A stretch of 64,000 nucleotides of DNA from an uncultured Clostridia bacterium (GCA_947175335.1 CAMWMF010000001.1:107379-171378); one strand, 5' to 3'; counted from the stretch's first letter, positions 1 through 9,399 are shown. The notes: generated from the letters alone by a model not told the origin. Numbers and translations: made by a program.

Positions 1-1
1 T

Positions 2-79
2 ATTGATGACTCACTTATATGTGATGTTACAGATATTGCTAATTGTTCAAAGGCACAATTAATAAAAATGCTTCAGTAA
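2..79 (+). CDS. 3' end of an upstream gene (partial)
   Basis: An open frame enters from the left edge and runs 25 codons to a TAA at 77-79, ending ...AQLIKMLQ. It lies on the same strand as, and 41 bases before, the methyltransferase gene, so it is probably the previous gene of the same defence cluster. Too little is present to name it. Confidence 0.45.
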   Translation: MDDSLICDVTDIANCSKAQLIKMLQ

Positions 80-120
80 ATTGTAATTAATTATATACTT
101 GCCTTAATGGAGGGATTAGA

Positions 121-1170
121 ATGCCAATACAAGTTGTGGATCTGTTTTGTGGAGTTGGGGGATTAAGCCGTGGCTTACAACAAGCCGGATTGAACGTAGT
201 TGCGGGTTTTGATATAGATGAAACGTGCAGATATACATACGAACATAATAATCATATACCATTTCATCAGCACAATATACGCGATTTGACTGGGGATGAA
301 ATCCTGAAGTGTTATGCGCCAAACGCGACAAAAGTTCTTGTTGGATGTGCCCCGTGTCAGCCATTTTCACAAATGAGTATAAAGCGTGGGGAAAAAACAA
401 TTCGCGAAGACGAGAAATATAACTTGCTTTTAGAATTTGGTAGAATTATTCAATATATTCGTCCAGCAGTTATATCTATGGAAAACGTTCCAAAGATTCG
501 AAAAACGGACGTTTTTAAAGAGTTTTTGTCTATTATTAAAGAAGAAGGATATTTTACAGATGAAGGCAATGTAGTTTATTGTCCTGACTATGGAATACCT
601 CAAAACAGACATCGATTTGTCTTATTGGCATCACGCTTTGGAGAAATTCATTTAATACCACCGACTCATAATAGGCAAGCTGTAACCATTCGTCCATTTA
701 TTGGGAATCTTCCGCCTGTTGAGGCTGGCGGAGTGTGTCAGGATGATTTGATGCACAGAAGTGCACGTTTATCAGATAAAAATTTAAGGAGAATTAGGGC
801 TTCAGTTCCAGGCGGGACTTGGAAAGATTGGCCCGAAGAGCTGCGTTGCGAGTGCCATAAAAAAGATACAGGTAAAACTTACACTTCGGTATATGGAAGG
901 ATGCAATGGGATGCTATCGGTCCGACAATGACAACACAATTTCATTGTTATGGAACGGGAAGATATGGCCATCCAGTACAGGACAGAGCATTAACATTAC
1001 GTGAAGGTGCACTTTTGCAAACATTTCCGAATGACTATGACTTTATTAATCCTGCAGCTAATTTTTCTATGAAAGACATTGCACGTCATATTGGAAACGC
1101 GGTTCCAGTTAAACTTGGAGAAGCCATAGGCGTTTCAATTATCAATCATTTGGAAATACATTTAAAATAG
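121..1170 (+). CDS. DNA (cytosine-5-)-methyltransferase
   Basis: Predicted to transfer a methyl group from S-adenosylmethionine to C5 of cytosine in DNA. The 349-aa protein shows the family's motifs in order: motif I DLFCGVGGLS near residues 7-16, motif IV APCQPFS with the catalytic Cys79, motif VI ENV at 121-123, motif VIII QNRHR at 161-165, and the C-terminal GNAVP of motif X. The target-recognition region lies between VIII and X. A clear Shine-Dalgarno (GGAGGG) sits before this ATG. The next gene starts 9 bases downstream, so the two are co-transcribed. Pairing of a C5 methyltransferase with a MutL/MORC-type ATPase is a known restriction-modification arrangement, so this is probably the modification subunit of a defence system. 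The target site cannot be read from sequence. Confidence 0.95.
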   Translation: MPIQVVDLFCGVGGLSRGLQQAGLNVVAGFDIDETCRYTYEHNNHIPFHQHNIRDLTGDEILKCYAPNATKVLVGCAPCQPFSQMSIKRGEKTIREDEKYNLLLEFGRIIQYIRPAVISMENVPKIRKTDVFKEFLSIIKEEGYFTDEGNVVYCPDYGIPQNRHRFVLLASRFGEIHLIPPTHNRQAVTIRPFIGNLPPVEAGGVCQDDLMHRSARLSDKNLRRIRASVPGGTWKDWPEELRCECHKKDTGKTYTSVYGRMQWDAIGPTMTTQFHCYGTGRYGHPVQDRALTLREGALLQTFPNDYDFINPAANFSMKDIARHIGNAVPVKLGEAIGVSIINHLEIHLK

Positions 1171-1179
1171 GAGAATAAA

Positions 1180-3054
1180 ATGGATTACACACTGAAGATT
1201 AGTCCCAGAATGCTGGAATTGTTAAGTAAAGATCTTTATACAAATTTATATTTCGTTCTCGCTGAATTAATAGCAAATGCTTATGACGCAGATGCGGAGA
1301 ATGTCTATGTGAGTATAAGTGATAGTGAAATAAGGGTTGAAGATGACGGGAATGGTATGGCTCCCGACACACTCAACAATGTTTATTTATATGTTGGAAG
1401 CGAATCTAGAAACAGTAAACAAAATGCGCGGTCTCACATTAAGAAAAGATTAAAAATGGGGCGAAAAGGGATAGGCAAACTCGCCGCCCTATCTATTTCC
1501 AATGGATTCCAACTAATCACAGTTCAGAACGGAATCGCTTCGGGCGTGTTTATACCGAATAAAATAGAAAAAGATAATGAAATTCTTCAAGAATTGACGC
1601 CGGAAGATTATACTTTAAAGTATATTTCGCATCATGGAACAGCAGTAATAATGAATTCTCCTAAAGTAAGTATACCTTCTTTGAAAGAAACTGTTGTTAG
1701 AAATTTAAGTAGAATTTTCCCCAAAGAGATTTCAGATTTCACAATACATATAAATTTTAAGGGAAAAGAGTTTGTCTTAAAGCCAGATGAAAAAGACATT
1801 ATTCCTAGATTGGCGACATTAATAACCATTGGGAACGAGCACGCTGCGTTGAAAAAGCTTATGGATAAACAAAACCCTAATATTCAGTATGAGCACATAA
1901 AAGAATATTCAACAAAAGTAAGTCTTCAAAATTCAAAACATGTAATGAAAACTTTACCATTAAATATCCATGGGTGGATCGGTACCTATAAAACGACCAG
2001 AGACATGAAAAAAGAAATTAATGAATTTTCAGACAACTATCTGGCGATTTTTGCGCATAATAAAATGGGACAACGTAATATCTTAAGCATTATAGGAAGA
2101 AATCGAGTTTACGAAAGTTATGTTGTAGGAAATTTGTATATTGACGCATTTGAATCTTCTGAGTTTCCTGATATGGCTGGAACAAATAGACAGGGATACA
2201 ATGAAAATGATCCGCGCTGGATTAAAGCGTTGGAATTCATTCGCCCGCTTTTAGATAACATTATAAGGATGCATCAATCCTTTGCATTGGCAGAAAGAGC
2301 TACAAAAGATAAGGAAAAGTTAGATAAGCAAGAAAAACTAGAAGAACAATTAAAATTAAAAGTAGCAAGAGTTTCTGAAGAAATTACTTCAAACATTATG
2401 AAAGGACTTGAAGACAACGATGATATAAATTCGCTCGTTAGTCAAGAAGTTGAGAAGATGAAGTCTACTCTTGGGTTAAAAGCCAAGGTCGATGGCAACA
2501 AAAGAAAAATTATAATAAGCCAGACTTTGCTTGATAAAAAGGTTTCCGATGTGATATATAAAATGCTCCTTTTTAACGGAGTCCAAAAGGATGAAATAAT
2601 TTATTCTAATTGTGCTGATCCAGAGCCCAATATACCCGAAAATGATGTTTATGGTTATTTGCAAAAATTTTTTGTTGAAAGTGCATCATCAGAGAAAATC
2701 TTTGTACTTTTTGTAACAAGCAAACATATTATAAATATAGATAAGGATAACCCGGCAGCAAGTTGGGGTGTCCTTATGGAAATTGGGGCAACGTGGATAA
2801 CACGAAAGGACCATTGGATTTTTAATATAGATGATTTTAAACCAGAGGAACCATTAAACACGCGACAAAAAATTGTTGAAATTAAGATGGTCGTAAATGC
2901 TGATGGCAGTAAGGTGCTTTCATTATCAAGTGCCATGTGCAACAGTTTTGTTCGAAAAATTATTGAAACTTGTGAGCAATGTGGTTTTATGCCTAAGTCT
3001 TTTGAAGAAAACAAGAGTGAATTACAGAATTATGTGACAGTATTTGAGCCATAA
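1180..3054 (+). CDS. GHKL (MutL/MORC-like) ATPase with C-terminal TIR-like domain
   Basis: This 624-aa protein begins with a Bergerat-fold ATPase: N box with E29 and N33, DDGNGM at 55-60, and GRKGIGK at 94-100. A middle region follows (about 200-370), then a charged coiled coil (about 375-435). The last ~180 residues resemble TIR_2/TIR-like folds: a beta strand KIIIS near 442 where these proteins usually read VFISHS, and GVLMEIGATW around 530-538 matching the usual NEMGAAW helix, with Glu534 at the position of the NADase glutamate. GHKL ATPases next to C5 methyltransferases are known from bacterial restriction-modification loci related to MORC. The ATPase probably senses or remodels unmodified DNA and the C-terminus is the effector. 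The ATPase call is firm; the TIR call is my reading of degenerate motifs. Confidence 0.8.
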   Translation: MDYTLKISPRMLELLSKDLYTNLYFVLAELIANAYDADAENVYVSISDSEIRVEDDGNGMAPDTLNNVYLYVGSESRNSKQNARSHIKKRLKMGRKGIGKLAALSISNGFQLITVQNGIASGVFIPNKIEKDNEILQELTPEDYTLKYISHHGTAVIMNSPKVSIPSLKETVVRNLSRIFPKEISDFTIHINFKGKEFVLKPDEKDIIPRLATLITIGNEHAALKKLMDKQNPNIQYEHIKEYSTKVSLQNSKHVMKTLPLNIHGWIGTYKTTRDMKKEINEFSDNYLAIFAHNKMGQRNILSIIGRNRVYESYVVGNLYIDAFESSEFPDMAGTNRQGYNENDPRWIKALEFIRPLLDNIIRMHQSFALAERATKDKEKLDKQEKLEEQLKLKVARVSEEITSNIMKGLEDNDDINSLVSQEVEKMKSTLGLKAKVDGNKRKIIISQTLLDKKVSDVIYKMLLFNGVQKDEIIYSNCADPEPNIPENDVYGYLQKFFVESASSEKIFVLFVTSKHIINIDKDNPAASWGVLMEIGATWITRKDHWIFNIDDFKPEEPLNTRQKIVEIKMVVNADGSKVLSLSSAMCNSFVRKIIETCEQCGFMPKSFEENKSELQNYVTVFEP

Positions 3055-3500
3055 GTGATGCGCTTTACAACTTTTGCTAAAAAGTGTGAACATCACTCTT
3101 TTTGATATAAGAAGAATAATGTTCATTTTTATGGGAGGATACTTTTAAGATTATTTCTGTAATTATATTTATTTAACACTTGTTTTATGCGTTGAGACGT
3201 GGCTCATGCATAGATTTGCGTTGTGGCTACACTAACGTGTTCAAGGATTTCTTGTGCGGAACGCAGATCTGCGTCGTTAGCAAGTGGGTTAGGGGCAAAA
3301 GTATGTACACGATTAGTGTGGTGTTGAGTATGAGCTAACTTTTGCTTGCGTTAATATTTCTTTCAAATTACTCTATGCCGCGTATGAAGAGTTGCTTATA
3401 GTAACGGTTTACAAAGAGATGATCATCATTGAAGCTTGATTTTATTGAGAATCTAATAAAAGTGTGATAAAATATTATCAGTATATAAGAGGTGGTTAGT
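3055..3500. other. Intergenic region, no gene seen
   Basis: No convincing gene on either strand. A weak terminator-like hairpin with a bulged C and a T run lies at 3079-3103, just after the ATPase gene. A perfect 14-base palindrome (ACGCAGATCTGCGT) lies at 3261-3274. A promoter for the next gene (TTGAGA 3445-3450, 17-base spacer, TAAAAT 3468-3473) closes the gap. Base composition of 3190-3340 is richer in GC than its surroundings, so a small RNA is possible but unproven. Confidence 0.5.
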
Positions 3501-4277
3501 ATGTTATATGATAATATAGACATTCGAAGAATGTTCCCATTAATGACATTTGAAGATGGCGACATGAAAAATTTCCAAGATTATTTGAACTCACGGGGAT
3601 TGTATCTTTATAGGCAAGTTTATGATGCTTTTAACAATTGGAACGGCGGAGTCGATGAGATAACATACAAACAGTTTTCAAGTTTAATTCGATATGATAA
3701 GAGCATAAGGGACAAGCTTTATATTTACTTGGCGGCGTCAGAAGAGTATCTCCGTAACATTATTTTTGAAGAATTAGAAACTGACCGTTCGCCTGTGGAT
3801 ACTACAAACGAAATGTTTAATCTTAATGATTTAAGAGTAAAAACAAGAGAGGAGATATGGAAGGACTCGAAATTATATTATTACTCGTATGCAAAGAATT
3901 TTGATTTTGGTTTAATTGTGCAAATATTTGAAAAGTTTGCACTTGCGCCGAAATACGGTTTAATTCAATCGGACATAACGGCAGTACGTGTTTTAAGGAA
4001 TAAAGTTATGCATCATAATATGTTGCTTTTATCTTGTTTTACTAAGAAAAGTGATATAGAGAAAGCAATTGCTGAAGTCGAATCGGGGATTGAAGCGCTT
4101 TATAGGATTTTGCCGACACAAGAGTTAAAAGAAGGGGCAATCAAAGAAAGAAAGGTGCAAGGCGGTTTAACGCAAGCTGTAAATAAAAGCAATTATCCCG
4201 ACGGCGACATATCAAAAGAGCCGTACAATAAAATTATTTGCTTACATAAATTCGTAAACGGAGGTTTTGTACACTAA
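3501..4277 (+). CDS. HEPN / Abi_2-like protein (putative RNase toxin)
   Basis: All-helical 258-aa protein that reads like the Abi_2 (AbiD/AbiF-type) phage-abortive-infection family. It has an N-terminal region with DKSIRDKL (69-76) and EEYLRNII (84-91), a middle segment FDFGLIVQIFEKF, and RNKVMHH at 169-175 (numbered from an in-frame GTG three codons upstream). The latter fits the HEPN ribonuclease signature, R-polar-x3-H. I chose the ATG at 3501 because AGAGGTGG sits five bases upstream. The stop codon shares one base with the start of the nucleotidyltransferase gene (TAATG), so the two are translationally coupled. By analogy with HEPN-MNT toxin/antitoxin systems this would be the RNA-cleaving toxin. 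The substrate is unknown. Confidence 0.7.
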   Translation: MLYDNIDIRRMFPLMTFEDGDMKNFQDYLNSRGLYLYRQVYDAFNNWNGGVDEITYKQFSSLIRYDKSIRDKLYIYLAASEEYLRNIIFEELETDRSPVDTTNEMFNLNDLRVKTREEIWKDSKLYYYSYAKNFDFGLIVQIFEKFALAPKYGLIQSDITAVRVLRNKVMHHNMLLLSCFTKKSDIEKAIAEVESGIEALYRILPTQELKEGAIKERKVQGGLTQAVNKSNYPDGDISKEPYNKIICLHKFVNGGFVH

Positions 4278-4936
4278 TGGAGTACATAAAGAGGAAGGAT
4301 CCAACCAAAATCGCCGCAAGGGAAGATTTTGAAAGAAAACTGTTGCCTTTAGTAAGGGAATATTTACGCAGGGATTTCGGCAAAAAGAAATGGGTATTTA
4401 ATGAATTTTTAGTCGGCAGTACAAAGCGTAATTTAGTGTTGATAGGTAACGAAGGGTTTGACATGGACTATCAGTTGCGCTTTGAGCGAATACCAGAAAA
4501 TCATCTAACCGACGCAAAAGCCACTAAACTTTTATTCAAAGATTATTTTGATAGAGCAAATAAAGAATTGGATTTAGGGTTGACTTATTGTGAAGACTCT
4601 ACGCATGTGCTCACTATGAAAAAAATCGAAAGCGGTAAGGTTAAGTATTCCTACGATATTGCACTGTTGCGATTAGATTCGGTGGGACAGTACATCATTC
4701 TCAAAAATGAAAAACACGATAAAAGTGATGATTATCACTATGTTCAGTTACAACAGTGCGATAACTTTACAAAACAGTATAAAAAGGTAAGAACGCCGCA
4801 AGCGTGGAATTTACTGCGAGAAATATATAAAGGCAAAAAGGAAGAATACCAAAATATTTGTAAGGATGAAAGACCGGCATCGTTTTCATTGTTGGGGGAA
4901 GCTGTTAATGAAGTAGTGCAAGAATTGGAATTATAA
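4277..4936 (+). CDS. Nucleotidyltransferase-fold protein (putative antitoxin)
   Basis: A 219-aa protein with a minimal polymerase-beta-type nucleotidyltransferase signature: the helix-turn GST in LVGSTKRN, a DMD pair (FDMDYQL) about 15 residues later, and a third acidic position in SYDIALLRLD. Members of this superfamily transfer NMP groups. In HEPN-MNT pairs the MNT protein inactivates the HEPN toxin by adding AMP to a tyrosine near its active site. This protein is longer than typical MNT antitoxins (about 100-150 aa). Its start overlaps the HEPN gene stop by one base, which supports a functional pair. An alternative is a nucleotide-signal synthase; its size argues against a classical CD-NTase. 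Confidence 0.65.
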   Translation: MEYIKRKDPTKIAAREDFERKLLPLVREYLRRDFGKKKWVFNEFLVGSTKRNLVLIGNEGFDMDYQLRFERIPENHLTDAKATKLLFKDYFDRANKELDLGLTYCEDSTHVLTMKKIESGKVKYSYDIALLRLDSVGQYIILKNEKHDKSDDYHYVQLQQCDNFTKQYKKVRTPQAWNLLREIYKGKKEEYQNICKDERPASFSLLGEAVNEVVQELEL

Positions 4937-5627
4937 TAAACTAATTATAAATGTGCCGCCCACGCTGGGCATGCTGTAAGTGATACTTTTGGGGGCGGGA
5001 GAAATGGGATAGAATGAATCTACCATATATTTTTTTGAAGAAGAATATGAATATTGTTAATGCTAATAGAAATGTTTGAAATATTCTTCGGCGAGATTTA
5101 TAAAAAGTTTTGAAATAGCTAAAGATTTTTAAAGCTTGAATTTTATTGCCGTTTGCGGCGAAGTGATGCTGTGGATATAAACGTTTTTGCATAAAAAATA
5201 CGCCAAATATCTTCTATAATTATGTTTTACGGCACGTTTTGCTAACACTCGGAACCGTGTTGGTTTTCGCGTATATTGGAGTAAAACAAAGAATGGATTG
5301 TGAGCGAAAGAAATGTACTTTGAATAATTGAAGACGATGGAATATGTATTTTATACTACCGCAAACAAAAAATGATTATAGGCTTTTAGAGTTGGTTGTC
5401 AAGCTTTTAAAAAAATTAGAACAATTTTCCACAAAAAGGAAAAATTCTCGACGTTTTCCGTGTAGATATAGATAGAGTTGTTATGCCGAGTTCGGTATGT
5501 TGGCTTGAATTTATGAGGTATATGAATAAACGCCGATGTTGATAAAAAATATAGCATTAAAATATTTCAACAACTTGAATTTTCCTGAAATGTTTGGTAT
5601 AATAAAAAAGTTATAAAATGAGGTAAT
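4937..5627. other. Intergenic region upstream of the phosphoramidate-type operon
   Basis: No supported gene in ~690 bases. It contains an inverted repeat with arms GTTTTAC (5224-5230) and GTAAAAC (5281-5287) enclosing a smaller AACAC/GTGTT hairpin, and a second hairpin AATTTTCC/GGAAAAATT near 5423-5446. These could be regulatory RNA or operator structures for the downstream operon. The region ends with a good promoter at 5575-5603. Confidence 0.5.
5575..5603 (+). promoter_or_regulatory. Promoter of the eight-gene operon
   Basis: TTGAAT (5575-5580), 17-base spacer, TATAAT (5598-5603) with a TGG immediately before it (extended -10). The first gene starts at 5628 behind a TGAGGT ribosome site. 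Confidence 0.7.
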
Positions 5628-7973
5628 ATGAAGAGTAGCTACCAATTTTTAACAAAAGCAAATACTTTGCAATATTTATATGGGAAACTGCGGTATTCAG
5701 AGGTGCTGGAATTACTGCTATTTTCTGTTAAAGATTTTTTAGAAGATTCAGCAACAGTTCTTGAAAAAATAAAACGCCTTTTTGAAGGGGAAACAATAAT
5801 CGTAAGGAGTTCAGCGAAGGAAGAGGATAATGAAAATGGCTCATTGGCCGGACATTTTAAATCAGTTTTAGATATAAATTCGTTAGATGAAGAACAAATT
5901 AACAAGGCGATTCAAATTGTCATTTCTTCATATAAAAAAGAGTCATATAGCACTACTAATTTACTTAACCAGCAAATTTTTATACAACGGCAGATTCTTC
6001 CTTGTGAAATAGATATATCTGGAGTTGCATTCAGTTATGATCCACATTCGCAAGCTCCCTATTATTTTGTTAGCTATGATAATCAAGGTAGCACAAATGC
6101 TGTTACTAGTGGTGAATATTCTAAGGCAATATACTTGCATAAAGATTACAATAAGCAATGCTTTCAATGGGTTGGGCTTGTTAAAGGACTTCGGGAAATA
6201 GAGACGTTATTGGCCAACGAGCAACTTGACATAGAGTTTGCTATTTTAAAGAATGGTAAGATTGTTATCTTTCAGGTTAGAGAACTTGTTACAAAGTCAA
6301 TCTGCATGCCAGTAAACGAGTACGATGAACTGGTAAAGAGGACTTTTGGCGCAATAAAAGATTTTTCTGATGTCTATTCTGATATGTCATTTTGGAATCC
6401 AGCAGAAATGATAGGATGTTCTCCTCACCCGTTAGATTATTCTTTATACGATGCCTTACTAATGCGTACTGCTTGGAACGAGGGAATAGTTCGCATGGGG
6501 TATTCTCAATGTGATGATGGATTGATGATTAAAGTTGGCAACCATCCGTATATTTCATTAAGAAATACAATTCGTGGATTGTTACCTGCAAAAATATCTA
6601 AGAGAATCGCTAATTCTTTGGAGAGATACTACCTTACTCGTATAAAAGAATGTCCAGACATTCACGATAAGGTTGAGTTTGAATTGATTTATAATTGTGC
6701 TTATGTCGGGTTTGAGGATGAAATAGAAAAAAATCTCGCCTCTTTCATATCTAGAAAAGAGCGGGATATATTAAAGAAGGAACTTCTAAATTTAACAAGA
6801 AATGCAATTCAGCATTACAATTGTAATTTCAAAGTTGATATGGAAAAATTAAGCCTTCTCCATGATGAACAGGAACAGTTTCAGGAAGAATTAAATTCTG
6901 GGGACATATCTTTATACGCATTGCAACAAGGTATTTTCAGGCATTTAAATGCAATTAAAACGCATATTGCTACTCAATTTGCGTATCATGCTAGAAATGC
7001 CTTTATTAGTAGAAAACTAATAGATTCCGTAGCAAGAGTGCATCATTTATCGGATAAAGTTCAAAATGAGTTTATTGCAAGTATTCCTACAGTTGTATCT
7101 GAATTTATGCGTGAAATGCAGGATGAACTGATTTCAGATGATAAACTTAACAATAAATACGGGCATATTAGGAACTCTACATATGATTTGTTGTCAAAAA
7201 AATATTCAACCATAGGTATTGATAAACTGCGTGGTGGACCAAAGATTTTAGAATCAGCAATAGCCGAAGATTTTTCGTTACTTATTAATCCGATTGTAGC
7301 ATTGCTTGGTAGCGACTTCAGTCAAGTTGAAGCATATTTGAAAACATCAATGCAAATGAGAGAATTGCTAAAATTTGAGTATGCTCACGCTGTCAGCATT
7401 TTGCTTGATGCTATTGAAAAAATGGCAATTGCTTTGGATATCACAATTGAGGATATGGTTTACTCCTATATTGACACCTTGGTTGAGGTTGATTTTTCCT
7501 CATCAGTAGAACAAGCAAGGGATATAATTATGGGACAAATCATTGACAATAAGCACAGTTATGAAAGTAACCTTGGATTAATTTGTCCAGCGGTGATTTC
7601 GGCAGTTAATGATTGCTATGCGATTAAAATGTTCAATGATAGGCCGAATTTCGTAACTAACAATTCGGCATTGGCAGAGGTCATTTATTGTCCCAATAGC
7701 CTTTTAAATGAAAAAGTTAATGAATTGGACTTAAATGGAAAAATATTACTGGTGGAAAAAGCAGAACCTGGGAATGATTGGATTTTTTCAAAATATAGAA
7801 TAGCTGGCATAATTGCTAAATATGGTGGAGCAGCTTCACATATGGCCATAAGATGTCTTGAGCAAGGCATACCTGCTGCTTTGGGTTGTGGGGAGAAAAT
7901 ATTTCGATTTGTTCAAAGCTGTTGCTTTGTCTGTTTAGATTGTAAAAAGGGGGAGATAAGTAAATTATCATGA
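5628..7973 (+). CDS. PEP-synthase-like L-glutamine kinase (Cj1418-like)
   Basis: A 781-aa phosphotransferase related to PEP synthase and pyruvate phosphate dikinase. The ATP-grasp N-terminus is visible: IIVRSSAKEED then SLAGHFKSV at 57-80, and DIEFAILKNGKIVIFQVREL at 201-220. The C-terminal swivelling domain carries GGAASHMA with the phospho-carrier His738 followed by EQGIPA. There is no PEP/pyruvate-binding TIM barrel. In the C. jejuni relative Cj1418 this architecture phosphorylates the side-chain amide nitrogen of L-glutamine, the first step of phosphoramidate synthesis. That assignment rests mainly on the next two genes being a class-I glutamine amidotransferase and a nucleotidyltransferase, exactly as in the Cj1416-1418 cluster. 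It is the operon's first gene; its stop overlaps the next start (ATGA). Central-metabolism PEP synthase is unlikely. Confidence 0.8.
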   Translation: MKSSYQFLTKANTLQYLYGKLRYSEVLELLLFSVKDFLEDSATVLEKIKRLFEGETIIVRSSAKEEDNENGSLAGHFKSVLDINSLDEEQINKAIQIVISSYKKESYSTTNLLNQQIFIQRQILPCEIDISGVAFSYDPHSQAPYYFVSYDNQGSTNAVTSGEYSKAIYLHKDYNKQCFQWVGLVKGLREIETLLANEQLDIEFAILKNGKIVIFQVRELVTKSICMPVNEYDELVKRTFGAIKDFSDVYSDMSFWNPAEMIGCSPHPLDYSLYDALLMRTAWNEGIVRMGYSQCDDGLMIKVGNHPYISLRNTIRGLLPAKISKRIANSLERYYLTRIKECPDIHDKVEFELIYNCAYVGFEDEIEKNLASFISRKERDILKKELLNLTRNAIQHYNCNFKVDMEKLSLLHDEQEQFQEELNSGDISLYALQQGIFRHLNAIKTHIATQFAYHARNAFISRKLIDSVARVHHLSDKVQNEFIASIPTVVSEFMREMQDELISDDKLNNKYGHIRNSTYDLLSKKYSTIGIDKLRGGPKILESAIAEDFSLLINPIVALLGSDFSQVEAYLKTSMQMRELLKFEYAHAVSILLDAIEKMAIALDITIEDMVYSYIDTLVEVDFSSSVEQARDIIMGQIIDNKHSYESNLGLICPAVISAVNDCYAIKMFNDRPNFVTNNSALAEVIYCPNSLLNEKVNELDLNGKILLVEKAEPGNDWIFSKYRIAGIIAKYGGAASHMAIRCLEQGIPAALGCGEKIFRFVQSCCFVCLDCKKGEISKLS

Positions 7974-8608
7974 AAGCTCTTATTACAATGCGGGAAGATA
8001 TTAATAGTTATGGTGAAAAAGTAGATATCATTGAACATAACTACATAAAGTTTTGGGAAATTCAAATGGGTATCAATCTTCTGCCTGTCCATAATTTGTG
8101 TTGTGTTGAAGAGCAAATATTGGAAAGAATCGATGCTATTATTTTAACGGGGGGTGGAAGCGTGCCGAGCAAGTTTTTCATTTCCAAAGAGAATCGACAT
8201 GAGCAAACAAACAGGAATATGATTGAAGAGGAATTGCTTAAATGTGCCATAAATAGGAGGATACCTTTAGTTGGGATTTGCCGTGGGATGCAGTATATAA
8301 ATTGTTTGCTTGGGGGGCGCATCTCAACATTAAATAATTCACATCCCATTGGTGTTGAGCACAATATTTATACACAAAAAGGTGAATGTTATTCGGTTAA
8401 TAGCTTCCATAATGATGGGATATTTTGTGAGCAACTATCGGAAGACTTAGCGCCAATTGCCTACGATGAAAGTAGGACTATCGTTGAAGCATATAGGCAT
8501 AAATCAAATAAGATAATTGGAATTCAATGGCATCCAGAAAGAAAAATGTCAGATAAAGCTAGCGAGTCATACTCACTATCGCTCATACAGGAGATATTAT
8601 CTAAATGA
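7970..8608 (+). CDS. Class-I glutamine amidotransferase-like hydrolase (Cj1417-like)
   Basis: A 212-aa peptidase C26/PuuD-like hydrolase with a complete catalytic triad: Cys104 in GICRGMQ, His188 and Glu190 in QWHPE. In the Campylobacter pathway Cj1417 removes glutamate from gamma-glutamyl-CDP-amidate, releasing cytidine diphosphoramidate. The position between a glutamine-kinase-like gene and a cytidylyltransferase-like gene, with four-base ATGA overlaps on both sides, strongly suggests the same job here. Without this context it would be annotated as a gamma-glutamyl-GABA hydrolase, which is the alternative. No ammonia channel partner is present. Confidence 0.8.
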   Translation: MKALITMREDINSYGEKVDIIEHNYIKFWEIQMGINLLPVHNLCCVEEQILERIDAIILTGGGSVPSKFFISKENRHEQTNRNMIEEELLKCAINRRIPLVGICRGMQYINCLLGGRISTLNNSHPIGVEHNIYTQKGECYSVNSFHNDGIFCEQLSEDLAPIAYDESRTIVEAYRHKSNKIIGIQWHPERKMSDKASESYSLSLIQEILSK

Positions 8609-9399
8609 AAGCAATTATATTAGCAGCAGGAAAAGGTCAGCGATTGAAGCAATATGCTGACGGATTACCCAAGGGAATGCTCTCTTTTGCTGGTCAACCA
8701 TTAATAGAGAGACAATTGCAAACATTAAGGGGAGTAGGCATCGATGATATTACAATTATTAGAGGGTACGAAAGAGAAAAAATCCTTTTTAGTGGTGTAA
8801 AATATTATGATAATTTAAATTTCAATAACACTAATATGTTGGCATCGCTAATGTGTGGTTCACCTGAGTTTACAGATGATGTTTTAGTATGTTACGCTGA
8901 TATTTTATATGAGAAAAGATTGATAAAGCAACTAGTGGCGGAAACAAAAAATGACGATTTCGTGGTTTTGGCAGATGTGGATTGGAAGAATTATTGGGAA
9001 ATGAGATATGGAACTATTAATTATGATATAGAAAGTTTTAAATTGGATGAGGGATTGCGCATTACTGAAATTGGACAAGATTGCTCTAATCCGGCCGAAA
9101 TAGATGCTCGATACATAGGTTTACTTAAATTTTCTCAAAAAGGAATTTTGCTTGCTAAATGCCTATATGAGGATGCTATTCAAAATAATGGTGGAAATCA
9201 ATGGGGCAATATTCCTCGCTCTCCGCAAAGAGCTTTTATGACGGATTTATTTCAAATTTTAATTTTACATGGAGAAAGTGTAAAGGCATCCTTAGTAAAA
9301 GGTGGATGGATTGAGTTTGATACTAATAAGGACTATGAATTTCTTTCTCAACTTTATAATAACGGAAAATTAGATCGATTAATCGATTTAAATAAATAA
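8605..9399 (+). CDS. CTP:phosphoglutamine cytidylyltransferase (Cj1416-like)
   Basis: A 264-aa sugar-nucleotidyltransferase-fold enzyme. Its N-terminus has the nucleotide-binding signature ILAAGKGQRL followed by LPKGM (5-25), and YADI with Asp99 is the likely metal ligand. It belongs with the LicC/phosphocholine cytidylyltransferase-like branch, which includes Cj1416, the enzyme that joins CTP and N-phosphoglutamine to gamma-glutamyl-CDP-amidate. Acting with the two upstream genes it would complete a route to CDP-amidate. No CDP-amidate 3'-kinase (Cj1415-like) or phosphoramidate O-methyltransferase is seen here, so the product is probably not the methylated capsule modification. Use of another phospho-substrate such as phosphocholine cannot be excluded. 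Confidence 0.75.
   Translation: MKAIILAAGKGQRLKQYADGLPKGMLSFAGQPLIERQLQTLRGVGIDDITIIRGYEREKILFSGVKYYDNLNFNNTNMLASLMCGSPEFTDDVLVCYADILYEKRLIKQLVAETKNDDFVVLADVDWKNYWEMRYGTINYDIESFKLDEGLRITEIGQDCSNPAEIDARYIGLLKFSQKGILLAKCLYEDAIQNNGGNQWGNIPRSPQRAFMTDLFQILILHGESVKASLVKGGWIEFDTNKDYEFLSQLYNNGKLDRLIDLNK

Noticed and set aside
4941..5192. 83-codon minus-strand frame before the operon
   Set aside because: Low-complexity Phe/Lys/Arg-rich product, no ribosome site, AT-rich non-coding surroundings.
5628..7973. Annotation as central-metabolism PEP synthase or pyruvate phosphate dikinase
   Set aside because: The PEP/pyruvate TIM barrel is absent and the neighbours match the glutamine-kinase pathway.
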